45,012 nucleotides of DNA from an uncultured Lachnospiraceae bacterium (GTDB taxonomy: Bacteria > Bacillota > Clostridia > Lachnospirales > Lachnospiraceae). Shown here piece after piece: positions 8,743 through 18,300 of the stretch. The translations under genes were made by a program, and so were the position numbers. Within the stretch, counting starts at the first letter, position 1. Every line of letters starts with the position of its first letter. The stretch is from the NCBI GenBank assembly GCA_910576895.1, contig CAJTJZ010000019.1, positions 15,809 through 60,820 of the forward strand. The letters are read 5' to 3'. The notes under the pieces are model-generated. The model worked only from the letters and a program-made list of their open reading frames with translations. It was not told where the DNA came from and made no database searches.

Positions 8743-10638
8743 ATGGCAATATTAAAATTAAAGCCTGCGTGTAAAGATTATATTTGGGGTGGGCATAGGT
8801 TAGTAGAAGAATATCATAAAGAATATAAAGGAAATGTGCTTGCAGAGACATGGGAGCTTTCTTGTCATAAAGATGGACCAAGCGTTATTGCAAATGGAAA
8901 GGATGCGGGGAAAACATTAGCAGAGTATATTTCTTGCTATGGAAAAGAAATTTTAGGAGAAAATTGCCGCCGCTTTCAGGAGTTTCCTATTTTAATCAAA
9001 TTTATTGATGCAAAGGACAATTTATCGATTCAAGTACATCCAAATAATGGATATGCCTTAAAGAATGAGGGACAGTATGGAAAGACAGAAATGTGGTATG
9101 TCATGGATTGTGCAGAAAATGCATTTTTATATTATGGGTTTTCAAAAGAGATTGATAAAGAGGAATTTGCAAAAAGAATCAAAGAGAATACGCTTTTGGA
9201 AGTGTTAAATGCTGTGCCAGTTCAAAAGGGAGATGTTTTATTTATTGAAGCAGGAACGATTCATGCTATTGGAAAGGATATTTTAATTGCAGAAATTCAG
9301 CAAAATTCTAATGTAACCTATCGTGTTTATGATTATGGGCGTGTTGGAAAGGATGGAAAGCAGAGGGATCTACATATTGAAAAAGCACTTGCTGTTACAA
9401 GTCGTGTGCCTTTAATGAAATCAAAGTCAGCAGTACCACATATTGCAAGTTGTGATTATTTTACTGTGGATAAGATTATGCTTGATGGCGGAAGAATGGG
9501 AAAACTTTGTGGAAAGATTGGACTGGATTCTTTTGAAAGTATTCTTATTTTAGAGGGCAGCGGTACAATAGAAAATGATGGAGAGACTGTAAAGTTTCAA
9601 AAAGGGGATAGCCTGTTTTTGCCAGCAGGAAGTGGTGACTATGAAATTTCAGGAAATTGTGAAGCATTAATTACTTCGATTCGGTCAAAACAAAATCCAA
9701 TGCGGATTGGTATTGATATTGGTGGTACAAAAGTAAAGATTGGTATTGTAGATGAAAAACAAAAGATTGTTGCAAAAACAGAAATAGAGATGGAGAAAAT
9801 TTCTGCAGTGGAAATGATAGATAAAATTGCCAATCGTGTACTGGAATTATTGGAAGAACAGGAAATTTCCATAGATACTTGTAATGGTGTTGGTATTGGT
9901 TGTGCTGGAATGATTGATTCTAAGGAAGGAATTGTTTTATATTCTAATAATCTTGAGTGGGAAAATATTGAAGTAGAAAAAGAAATAGAAAAAAAGCTTC
10001 CAATTCCTGTTTATCTTGCAAATGATGCTGATTGTGCAGCACTTGGAGAGGCAGTAGCAGGAGCTGCACGTCATTGTAAAAATTCAATTTCTTTAACGCT
10101 TGGAACAGGCGTTGGAGGTGGAATTATTTTAGATGGAAAGATTTTTCATGGAGGACTTTCTGGAGGAAGTGAATTGGGACATACTGTTTTAGTTGCAGAT
10201 GGAGAGCCTTGTACTTGCGGCAGAAAGGGATGTTTAGAAGCATATGTTTCTGCAAATGCACTTGTGCGGCAGGCAATCAAAGCGGCAAAGGAAGATAAGG
10301 ATTCTATGATAAATGATTTATGTAAGTATGAGTATGATTATATAGATAGTAAAATAGTATTTAAAGCGGCAAAACAGGGAGATAAGACAGCAATGCTTGT
10401 GGTAAATCAGTATATTCATTATTTAAGTGAAGGAATTTCTAATATGGTAAATACATTTCGACCAGAAGTAGTAACGTTAAATGGTGGTGTTTCAGGACAG
10501 GGAGAATATTTGACAGAGAAAGTACAAAAAGAAGTTGAGAAGCTTTGCTTTGGAGGAAAACATGCCAAAATACCAAGGATTTTGATTTCAGAACTTGGAA
10601 ATGATGCAGGAATGATTGGAGCAGCAAATCTTGTGTGA
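8743..10638 (+). CDS. Fused mannose-6-phosphate isomerase (class I) and ROK glucokinase
   Basis: This 631-residue protein joins two enzymes. Residues 1 to about 315 are a ManA-type cupin isomerase with metal ligands Q97 and H99 (QVHPN), E116 (GKTEMWYV) and H174 (GTIHAIGKD). From M320 a complete ROK kinase begins with RIGIDIGGTKVKIG, has catalytic D428 (LANDADCAALGEA) and the zinc motif H480, C490, C492, C497 (GH...CTCGRKGCLEAY). The reading frame is continuous, with no stop or shift at the junction. I chose the ATG at 8743 because GGGAGGAA ends 5 bases before it; an upstream TTG lacks a site. Together the halves send both products of mannosylglucose phosphorolysis (after the mutase) to glycolysis: Man-6-P to Fru-6-P, and Glc to Glc-6-P. 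Sugar specificity of the kinase half is inferred. Confidence 0.92.
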   Translation: MAILKLKPACKDYIWGGHRLVEEYHKEYKGNVLAETWELSCHKDGPSVIANGKDAGKTLAEYISCYGKEILGENCRRFQEFPILIKFIDAKDNLSIQVHPNNGYALKNEGQYGKTEMWYVMDCAENAFLYYGFSKEIDKEEFAKRIKENTLLEVLNAVPVQKGDVLFIEAGTIHAIGKDILIAEIQQNSNVTYRVYDYGRVGKDGKQRDLHIEKALAVTSRVPLMKSKSAVPHIASCDYFTVDKIMLDGGRMGKLCGKIGLDSFESILILEGSGTIENDGETVKFQKGDSLFLPAGSGDYEISGNCEALITSIRSKQNPMRIGIDIGGTKVKIGIVDEKQKIVAKTEIEMEKISAVEMIDKIANRVLELLEEQEISIDTCNGVGIGCAGMIDSKEGIVLYSNNLEWENIEVEKEIEKKLPIPVYLANDADCAALGEAVAGAARHCKNSISLTLGTGVGGGIILDGKIFHGGLSGGSELGHTVLVADGEPCTCGRKGCLEAYVSANALVRQAIKAAKEDKDSMINDLCKYEYDYIDSKIVFKAAKQGDKTAMLVVNQYIHYLSEGISNMVNTFRPEVVTLNGGVSGQGEYLTEKVQKEVEKLCFGGKHAKIPRILISELGNDAGMIGAANLV

Positions 10639-10655
10639 ATATCTTGTTTTATGAT

Positions 10656-10695
10656 AAACCCTGTTATATACTTTTTGTCGTAAATAAGGGTTTTT
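10656..10695 (+). terminator. Weak hairpin with T run before the mutase gene
   Basis: Arms AAACCCT and AGGGTTT (7 bp) enclose a 24-base loop and run into a short T tract. It could attenuate transcription between the fusion gene and the mutase gene, or only stabilise the RNA. The long loop makes this uncertain. Confidence 0.3.
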
Positions 10696-10711
10696 AAGAA
10701 AGGAGAATTTT

Positions 10712-12439
10712 ATGGAAAATTATATGGAAACATATGAGTTTTGGTGTACAGATGATTATTTTGATGAAGATACCAAAAAGGAATTAAGAGGTTTAAAGGA
10801 ACAACCAAAGGAAATTGAGGATCGTTTTTATCGTGACCTAGAATTTGGAACAGGGGGACTTCGTGGTGTAATTGGAGCTGGAACAAATCGTATGAATATT
10901 TATACGGTTCGTAAGGCAACACAGGGACTTGCTAATTTTATTCTGAAAATGGATGGAGCAAACAAAGGTGTTGCAATCGCATTTGATTCTCGCCATATGT
11001 CAAAGGAATTTGCAGAGGAAGCAGCAAGATGTTTAGCAGCTAATAGAATTAAGGCATATATTTTTGATAGCCTGCGGCCAACACCTGTACTTTCTTTTAC
11101 GGTAAGAGAACTTGGTTGTATTGCAGGGCTTGTAATTACAGCAAGCCATAATCCGCCAGAGTATAATGGATATAAGGTTTATTGGGAGGATGGTGCACAA
11201 ATTACATTCCCAAAAGATAAGCAGATTATAGAAGAAGTAAAAGCAGTGACAGATTATGCACAGGTAAAAACAATGGAACAAAGGGAAGCAAAGGAACAAG
11301 GACTTTATTGTGTGATTGGAAAAGAAATTGATGATCGCTATATGGAGGAACTGAAAAAGCTTGTATTAAATCCGGAGATTATTAAACAAGAGTCAAAGGA
11401 ATTAAAAATTGTTTATACGCCTTTGCATGGTACAGGAAATTTGCCAGTGCGTAGAGTGTTAAAGGAACTTGGCTTTGAACATGTTTATGTTGTGCCAGAA
11501 CAAGAATTGCCAGATGGTTCATTTCCAACCGTTAGTTATCCAAATCCAGAAGATCCGGCTGCCTTTGCTCTTGCTTTAAAGCTTGCCAAGGAAGTAGATG
11601 CTGATATTGTTCTTGCAACCGATCCAGATGCTGATCGCTTGGGTGTTTATGCAAAGGATAGTAAAACAGGAGAATATATGGCATTTACAGGAAATATGTC
11701 TGGTATGCTTATTTGTGAATATGAGCTTTCCCAGAAAAAGGCTAAGGGATGTTTGCCAAAAAATGGAGCGATTGTTACTACGATTGTTTCAAGTAATATG
11801 GCACATGCAGTTGCAAAAAAATATGATGTAAAAGTAATGGAAACCTTGACAGGATTTAAGTATATTGGAGAACAAATACGATTATTTGAAGAAAATCAGA
11901 ATTATGAATATTTATTTGGTTATGAAGAAAGTTATGGTTGTTTAGTAGGAACACATGCAAGAGATAAAGATGCCTGTGTTGCTGTTATGGCACTTTGTGA
12001 AGCAGCAGCGTATTATAAGTCAAAAGGTCTTACTTTATGGGATCAAATGATGGTATTGTTTGATATTTATGGATACTATAAAGAAGGGCTTCATACCATT
12101 ACATTAAAAGGTAAAGAGGGTACAGAAAAAATTACTGCTATGATGGAAGGACTTCGTAAGAATCCGCCAAAAACAATTGCCGGATATGAAATGCTTTCTT
12201 TTCGTGATTATGAAAATAAGGAAATCCTTAATTGTAAGACAGGAGAGAAAAAAGCAACGACTTTATTAAAGTCAAATGTGCTGTATTTTGAATTGGAACA
12301 AGATGCTTGGTGTTGTGTGCGGCCATCAGGAACAGAACCAAAGATTAAATTTTATGTTGGTGTCAAAGGAAAGGATATGGAAGATGCAAATAAGAGATTG
12401 GAAGATTTAAAGATGGCTGTTTTGGAATTAGTAAAATAA
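10712..12439 (+). CDS. Phosphomannomutase/phosphoglucomutase (alpha-D-phosphohexomutase)
   Basis: A 575-residue four-domain phosphohexomutase of the PgcA-like long type. It has the phosphoserine loop TASHNPPEYNGYK with S145, the metal loop DPDADRLG from D304, the sugar-binding loop FGYEESYG, and the phosphate-binding RPSGTEPKIKFY near the C-terminus. In this operon it would turn the mannose-1-phosphate made by the two GH130 phosphorylases into mannose-6-phosphate for the fused isomerase; many members also use glucose phosphates. Two ATGs (10712 and 10724) are possible, and the first follows AAAGGAGA at a good distance. Terminator-like hairpins follow, making it the probable last gene of the operon. 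Confidence 0.92.
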   Translation: MENYMETYEFWCTDDYFDEDTKKELRGLKEQPKEIEDRFYRDLEFGTGGLRGVIGAGTNRMNIYTVRKATQGLANFILKMDGANKGVAIAFDSRHMSKEFAEEAARCLAANRIKAYIFDSLRPTPVLSFTVRELGCIAGLVITASHNPPEYNGYKVYWEDGAQITFPKDKQIIEEVKAVTDYAQVKTMEQREAKEQGLYCVIGKEIDDRYMEELKKLVLNPEIIKQESKELKIVYTPLHGTGNLPVRRVLKELGFEHVYVVPEQELPDGSFPTVSYPNPEDPAAFALALKLAKEVDADIVLATDPDADRLGVYAKDSKTGEYMAFTGNMSGMLICEYELSQKKAKGCLPKNGAIVTTIVSSNMAHAVAKKYDVKVMETLTGFKYIGEQIRLFEENQNYEYLFGYEESYGCLVGTHARDKDACVAVMALCEAAAYYKSKGLTLWDQMMVLFDIYGYYKEGLHTITLKGKEGTEKITAMMEGLRKNPPKTIAGYEMLSFRDYENKEILNCKTGEKKATTLLKSNVLYFELEQDAWCCVRPSGTEPKIKFYVGVKGKDMEDANKRLEDLKMAVLELVK

Positions 12440-12440
12440 T

Positions 12441-12482
12441 GTATGCGACCGAAAATGGAAAATCTTTTCGTTCGTGAGTATA
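12441..12482 (+). repeat. Dispersed hairpin element, copy 1
   Basis: Arms GCGACCGAAAA (12445-12455) and TTTTCGTTCGT (12465-12475) pair at 10 of 11 positions, counting one G-U pair. Read on the minus strand it begins TATACTCACGAACGAAAA, which matches the start of the elements at 33705 and 44945 at 14 of 18 positions. It lies just after the mutase stop codon and could act as a terminator or as a mobile palindromic repeat. Confidence 0.5.
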
Positions 12483-12498
12483 GATAAAAAAAGAAAAG

Positions 12499-12537
12499 AC
12501 CGGATGGATTGTCATTTGTAGTTCACCGGTTTTTTTT
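12499..12537 (+). terminator. Probable rho-independent terminator after the mannan operon
   Basis: ACCGG (12499-12503) pairs with CCGGT (12526-12530). The A-rich flank and the seven-T run (12531-12537) can extend the stem. The stem core is short and the loop long, so strength is uncertain, but the position after the last catabolic gene and before the chemoreceptor gene fits. Confidence 0.55.
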
Positions 12538-12586
12538 ATAACAATGATTAGGAAAATGGTGTTTTTTTATACTAGGGAGGTTGGCA

Positions 12587-15076
12587 ATGATGAAAAAAGA
12601 GTATCAAAAAGAAAATAAAGAGGAAAAAAAGATTTCTTTCCTAAATAGCATGAAAGGAAAAATTCTTATTATGGGTTTTTTAGCATTGCTGGCAATTGCT
12701 ATTATAGGTACAGTAAGTATTTTATCTGTAAATAAAAATAACGATAATAATCAGATTATGGCAGATATGAATGAGATTAATTTGCTTCAAAATGAAAATC
12801 AAACGGAGGATACTTCTTTTTTATATTATCTTGAAAATTCTTATTTGCAGAGTATTGTAGAAAATTTAAAACAGATGGAACAAAGAGCAGAAAATGCGAT
12901 AGACTATGCAGGTTCTGATAATCAGAAGCGGATTGAGGAAATTTTAGAACAACTAAAAAAGGCAGAAGAAAATTATAAGGAAATTATAGCGTTAGTAGAA
13001 GAAAGAGGATTTACAGAGCTTGTAGGAAATTATCAAAAGTATTGTGCAGAAGATGAATTTTTATCTGCTAGTTTTAAACAAATTGCAGATGATAGTAATT
13101 GGGTGGATGGTCTTTGGGAAAAAATTGATCTTGCTCAAATGAAAAAAGTTAAGATTGATGGGAAACAATATGTGAAATATCAATATCAATATGATATGAA
13201 AAATTTTGGAAAACGCAATCGTGTTCTTTTTCGTATTGGAAATAATGGAATTTCTTATCAGGGAAATCTTTACATAAATAATGTAGTTTTTTCTGGAAAT
13301 GGCAAAAATACTGTAGATATTGGAAAGTTGACTTTAGATGATTTGGCAGAATCTTATGGTGATGCGATTAAAGATATCAAACTGGAAACTTTTGATGATA
13401 AGGATAGTATTGAGGTTTTGGCAGAATATTCTGATAAAACAGATAATTGGACAGAAGTAACGATTCAGATGGAGGCATCTGATTATGAAATACAACAGTA
13501 TTCTAAGATAAGCTATGATATTTATTTTGAAGCAACTTCTCATTTGCCGGAAATTAGTGTAGCTTGTGCTTTTACTGGAAAATATGATTTTACAAAGGCA
13601 CTTCAAACAATCAATGATGATTTCATGGCTTATAGCAAATTAGTAATTGAGGGAAAAGATGCAACGCAAAAAGCAGAGGAAATAGAAGATTTACTGGCAG
13701 AAATAAAAGAAAATTTGCCAAAGTATATTATAAGTTCCGATATGCTTTTAAAAGTGCAGGAGAGTTTGCAAAAAAAGGAAACAGCTTTTCAAGAAATGGT
13801 AGTTTCTGATCAGCAGATTCTTAAACTAAAAACAGAAAATAATGCATGTGCTTCTCAATTAACGGAACTTACAAAAACGGTACGAAATGAAATTGAAGAA
13901 TATATGCAGACAAGCCGCAATGCAATGCTTGTAATGATTTTTGTTATTTTATGCTTGTCGGTAATTGTAATGATAGGAAATACCATTTTAATTACAGGTA
14001 GCGTTAATCGCAATATTTCTAATTTTAAAAATACATTGCTGGCAATGACAAATGGAAATCTTACGGTGCGAGCAAAAGCTACGAAAAGAGATGAGTTTGG
14101 ATTATTTGGCAGATACTTAAATCAATTTATAGAAAAGCTTTCAGAAAGTATGAATAGTACAAAAGGAATTTCAGAAAAACTTGGCACAATAGGGAATACA
14201 TTTGATGAAATGGCAGATCAAACAAGTACAGCAGCAGAAGATGTTAATTTTTCTGTAGATGAGATTAGTTCAGGTGCTGTTTCCCAAGCAAGTGATGTAG
14301 AACAAGCATCAAATGAAATTTCTAATATGGGTAATATGATGGGAAATATTATGCAAAGTGTTTCGGAATTAAATGAAACTTCCATAGAAATGAATGCGAT
14401 TAGTATGGAAGCGGAAGAAATTTTAAAAGAATTAAGTCAATCCAATGATATTATGACAAAAGAAATTTCACAAATTAGTAAACAAATAGGAAAAACTACA
14501 GAATCTGTGTTGAAAATTCAGGAAAGTATTGCTTTGATTGCAGAAATTGCCGATCAAACAAATCTTTTATCATTAAATGCCAGTATTGAAGCAGCTCGTG
14601 CAGGAGAAGCGGGAAAAGGATTTGCTGTAGTAGCAATGGAAATTCAAAAACTTGCGGATCAATCCAATAGTTCTGCTGGTATGATAGCATCGGTAATTAC
14701 ACAGCTTTCCAGTGAATTTAAAGTGACAGTACAAAATATGAGTGAAATTGATGCGATTATGGCAAAGCAGGAAGAAAAGTTATCTTCTACTAGAAATAAA
14801 TTTAAAGCAGTTAATATGGGAATTGAGGCTTTCCGTAATAAAACAGAATTGATTCATCATTCTACCGATGCTTGTAATATGGCAAAGGATCATGTAGAGG
14901 AAATTATGGGGAATTTATCAGCGATTTCAGAAGAAAATGCAGCTAGTAGTCAACAGACAGCAAATGCTATGAATCACTTAAATGAAACAATGAAAAAGAT
15001 GGCAGAAGAAGCAAGAAATTTAAAACAGGCTTCTGATATTTTAAATCATAATATGGAATTTTTTAATGTAAATTAA
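12587..15076 (+). CDS. Methyl-accepting chemotaxis protein with large extracellular sensor
   Basis: An 829-residue chemoreceptor. Membrane helices lie at about residues 26-48 and 447-470 and enclose a roughly 395-residue outside domain that I cannot match to a known sensor fold. It contains helical, glutamate-rich stretches and a beta-rich centre. A HAMP region (about 470-525) and the long cytoplasmic coiled coil follow, with the conserved tip EIADQTNLLSLNASIEAARAG and GKGFAVVA near residues 655-680. The start at 12587 is 6 bases after AGGGAGG. Its place between the mannan operon and the mannanase suggests it could sense mannan products or related ligands, but nothing in the sequence proves the ligand. 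It implies a motile host. Confidence 0.93.
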   Translation: MMKKEYQKENKEEKKISFLNSMKGKILIMGFLALLAIAIIGTVSILSVNKNNDNNQIMADMNEINLLQNENQTEDTSFLYYLENSYLQSIVENLKQMEQRAENAIDYAGSDNQKRIEEILEQLKKAEENYKEIIALVEERGFTELVGNYQKYCAEDEFLSASFKQIADDSNWVDGLWEKIDLAQMKKVKIDGKQYVKYQYQYDMKNFGKRNRVLFRIGNNGISYQGNLYINNVVFSGNGKNTVDIGKLTLDDLAESYGDAIKDIKLETFDDKDSIEVLAEYSDKTDNWTEVTIQMEASDYEIQQYSKISYDIYFEATSHLPEISVACAFTGKYDFTKALQTINDDFMAYSKLVIEGKDATQKAEEIEDLLAEIKENLPKYIISSDMLLKVQESLQKKETAFQEMVVSDQQILKLKTENNACASQLTELTKTVRNEIEEYMQTSRNAMLVMIFVILCLSVIVMIGNTILITGSVNRNISNFKNTLLAMTNGNLTVRAKATKRDEFGLFGRYLNQFIEKLSESMNSTKGISEKLGTIGNTFDEMADQTSTAAEDVNFSVDEISSGAVSQASDVEQASNEISNMGNMMGNIMQSVSELNETSIEMNAISMEAEEILKELSQSNDIMTKEISQISKQIGKTTESVLKIQESIALIAEIADQTNLLSLNASIEAARAGEAGKGFAVVAMEIQKLADQSNSSAGMIASVITQLSSEFKVTVQNMSEIDAIMAKQEEKLSSTRNKFKAVNMGIEAFRNKTELIHHSTDACNMAKDHVEEIMGNLSAISEENAASSQQTANAMNHLNETMKKMAEEARNLKQASDILNHNMEFFNVN

Positions 15077-15123
15077 GTAGATAATAAAAATAAAATAAAA
15101 TTAAATGATTGATTAAATTGATA

Positions 15124-15151
15124 TTGACAAAATAATGAAATTAAGTATAAT
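15124..15151 (+). promoter_or_regulatory. Sigma-A type promoter for the GH26 mannanase
   Basis: TTGACA (15124-15129) and TATAAT (15146-15151) are both perfect consensus hexamers, 16 bases apart. Transcription would begin near 15158, giving an untranslated leader of about 145 bases before the mannanase start codon. Confidence 0.8.
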
Positions 15152-15223
15152 AAAGTTATATTAATTGTGCAATTTATATAGAGTACAAAAGAGATATATA
15201 CCATTTATTGAGGAAATACAATA

Positions 15224-15316
15224 ATGGGAAATGCAAAAATAAATGAAGAAAGGGGATGCTGTCAGGTGAAACACACCCTTATTTCAGACAGCAATAGAAT
15301 GTATGAAAAAACGTAG
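15224..15316 (+). CDS. Possible leader peptide overlapping the mannanase start
   Basis: A 30-codon frame starts with ATG 9 bases after GAGGA and ends TAG at 15314-15316, inside the mannanase gene, whose ATG at 15303 it overlaps by 14 bases in another frame. A second possible start is GTG 15266, about 10 bases after AAAGGGG. The mannanase ATG has no ribosome-binding site of its own, so translation of this frame could deliver ribosomes to it. The predicted peptide begins MGNAKINEERGCCQVKHT and resembles nothing I know. It may only be a coupling device. Confidence 0.4.
   Translation: MGNAKINEERGCCQVKHTLISDSNRMYEKT
15258..15292 (+). promoter_or_regulatory. Hairpin in the mannanase leader
   Basis: GCTGTC (15258-15263) pairs with GACAGC (15287-15292), with an inner GGTG/CACC pairing possible. 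It lies directly downstream of the AAAGGGG ribosome-binding-like sequence (15249-15255) and 10 bases before the mannanase ATG. It could control access of ribosomes to that start. No known riboswitch class was recognised. Confidence 0.4.
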
Positions 15317-18300
15317 TTACAAGAGAATAATTGCAGAAGCTCTTGCTTTATCTATGTGTATAGGCAGTTTTCAGCAGGGATATGTGCCATTGTATGCCGC
15401 AGAAACAATAGGAAATGAAGTGATTTCATGGGATTTTGAAGATAGTCTTTCTGATTGGAAGATTTCGGATTGGGGAGATCCTGATATGAATACTGGATTA
15501 GAACTGGCTCAGCAATCAGGGAAACTTGGAATGGTATTAGATTTTTCTAAAAATATGGGCGATTGGGTACAAGTGGGAATTGAAAATGATCAATTTTCTA
15601 ATAGTAATTTTGATGGTGCAAATACACTTTCCTTTGATTTTTATTATCAAGCGGATAAAAAGACAACAGGTGATTTAGCAATAAAAGTTGCAGCACAAGA
15701 TAATAAGGAATGGGGAAATATTATTCAAGGCAGCGATAGTATTGATATTACAAATAATAAAGACTTAGTAATTGAACCTATGGAAGATGGCTTTCATAAA
15801 GTAACACTTAAGTTTAATTTAGATAAAACGAAATTAAATGATCAAGTTGGAATTGGAAAACTTGTATTATTGCTTGTAGGTAGAAACACTGATTACAATG
15901 GAGAAGTTTATTTTGATAATGTTTCTATTAGCAAGTCTGATAATTCTTCTGAAAATACAGAAAGTAAAAAGGAATATGATTTTGAAGATGATACTACACA
16001 AGGCTGGGGTGTAAGCGATTGGGGCAATAAAGAGGAAATTAAAATAAGTAATGAGTTAAAGCGATTGAAAGCAGAATTGGATTTTTCCAGTGAAATAGGC
16101 AGTGGATGGGCAGAAGCTGGAATAGAACAATTTGAACTTGATGATGTTGATTTTGCTGGTGCAGATAGTCTTTCTTTTGACTTCTACTATAAAGAAGATT
16201 TTAAAACAGCAGGGAATTTAACAATAAAAGCAGATGCAGAAATTGAGGAAAATGGTAAGGATACAGGAATTATAAAAGATGATTGTTTAGCGATTACAGA
16301 TAATAGTGATCTTCCTACAGAAAATTTGGAAGATGGCTGGGTGAAAAAAACAGTCAAGTTTCATTGGGATGAAAAAAAAGGTAGTAGTATTCCAGCAAAA
16401 AGATTGGTATTATTACTTGTAGGCAGAAATACCGATTATAAAGGAGCTGTTTACTTGGATAATATTAAAATAGCAAAAGAAAGTGAAGATGATAAGGGGT
16501 ATGTAGATTCTACAGTCAAAGTTGAAACAAAGACAGTAGTAAATGGTACAGATACTGTCCTTACAGTAAATGGAGAAAATTATCATTATACAGATACAGT
16601 AAAGCTTGTTGATGAAAAGGCAGATGAAAATACAGTAGCACTTTATCAGTATTTAAAAGCAATTGGAGAATCTTCTTCTGTTCTTTATGGACATATGGAA
16701 GATACGGTATTAAAAGCAGGATCATCAAATCTTAGTTATTCGGATACCGAAGATGTGACAGGCTCTATTTCTGCAATTGATGGACTTGATTGTGGCGGTT
16801 TATTTTCTGGATTTGCAAGCAAATTTATAGAAAGATATCCAGAAGAAGCAGAAAGTCTTGGAATTGTAAATAATGATGCAACAGCAGAAGATGATATTAA
16901 AGCAGCAGCCGCATTTTCTAATAAGTCGATAGAAGCAGGTGCGATTATAACACTTTCTTCTCATATGCCAAATTTTGCTTATGCAGAGAAAAAGGAAAAT
17001 GTAGATACGATAGAAAAAAATTATGATAAATTTGATTATTCAAAAGCAGATTCTTATAATCTTACAGGTGATTGTATGAATAATCTGCTGCCGGGTGGTA
17101 AATTTCATGAAGCCTATATTTCTTATCTTGATTTAATTGCAGAATATGCATCTCAAGTAGACGGTACGATTCTTTTTAGACCGCTTCATGAAAATACAGG
17201 CGGATGGTTTTGGTGGGGAAGCACTTTCTGTACAAAAGATACTTATAAAAGTGTATTTAAGTATACCGTTGATTATTTACGTGATGAAAAAGGAGTTCAT
17301 AATTTTCTGTATTTATATGGTCCGGGTTCAGAAGCAGCAAGTGAAGCAGAGTATGAAGAACGCTATCCGGGAGATGAATATGTTGATATGGTAGGATTTG
17401 ATTCCTATGACAATAATCCAAGTGAGAGCGATACCTATACATTTCAGGAGAATTTTAAAAATACAATAAGGCTTACAGATTCTTTTGCAAAAAAACATAA
17501 CAAATTATTTGCAATTACAGAAACAGGGATTTCAACAGATGGTGGAAAAGCATTGCTTCTTACAGGGAATGGACGTAAAAATTGGTATCATGAAATTCTT
17601 GAAATTGCAGCAGATAAGGAATTTAATTGTTGCTATTTTATGCTTTGGTCAAATTATTCCAGTTCAGGCTCTTATTATACACCATTTGTTGTAAAGCAAA
17701 ATGAAAATGGGACATTAAAAGGGCATGAAATGTTAGATTCTTTTCTTACATTTTATAATGATGAAAAAAGTATTTTTGCATCCGATCAAAAACAGATTAT
17801 GGACAATCTAAGCTTAGTGAAAAGACCGATTGCTACAGAGCGAAAGTTAGATGGTTATATAATAGAACCTGTAAGTACAAATCGGATTCTTGATGAAATA
17901 AAAGTTACCGCAAGACTGAATATGACAACAGAAAAGGATATTAGTATTCAGATATCAGGAAATGATAAAAATAGAAAGCTTACCGTAGAAAAAGATGCAA
18001 CAGGCAAGGAATATTCGGCTGTAATTAAAAAAGAAGATTTAGATGCAATCGGAGAAACATTACAGGGAAAAATTACATTATATGCAGATACTACTATTTT
18101 GCAGGAAATCAATGTGATTTTTAATATTAAAGAAAAGGAACTACTGCCAGAGCAAGTGGATGATTTTGAAACATATGGAGGACTTACAAATCTTTTAGTA
18201 AATAAGTGGAGTACAAATAAAGATTCTGGTTGTACCATTGATCTTTCTCTTGTAACAGAACCTCATTTGGAAGGAAACCATGCCTTAAAATTTGTTTATA

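Noticed and set aside
15196..15300. Resemblance of GAGGAAATACAATAATG in the mannanase leader to the core of a c-di-GMP-II riboswitch
   Set aside because: Only the GGAAA..AATRATG part is similar; I could not find the matching pseudoknot and closing stem. A covariance-model search (Rfam) would decide.
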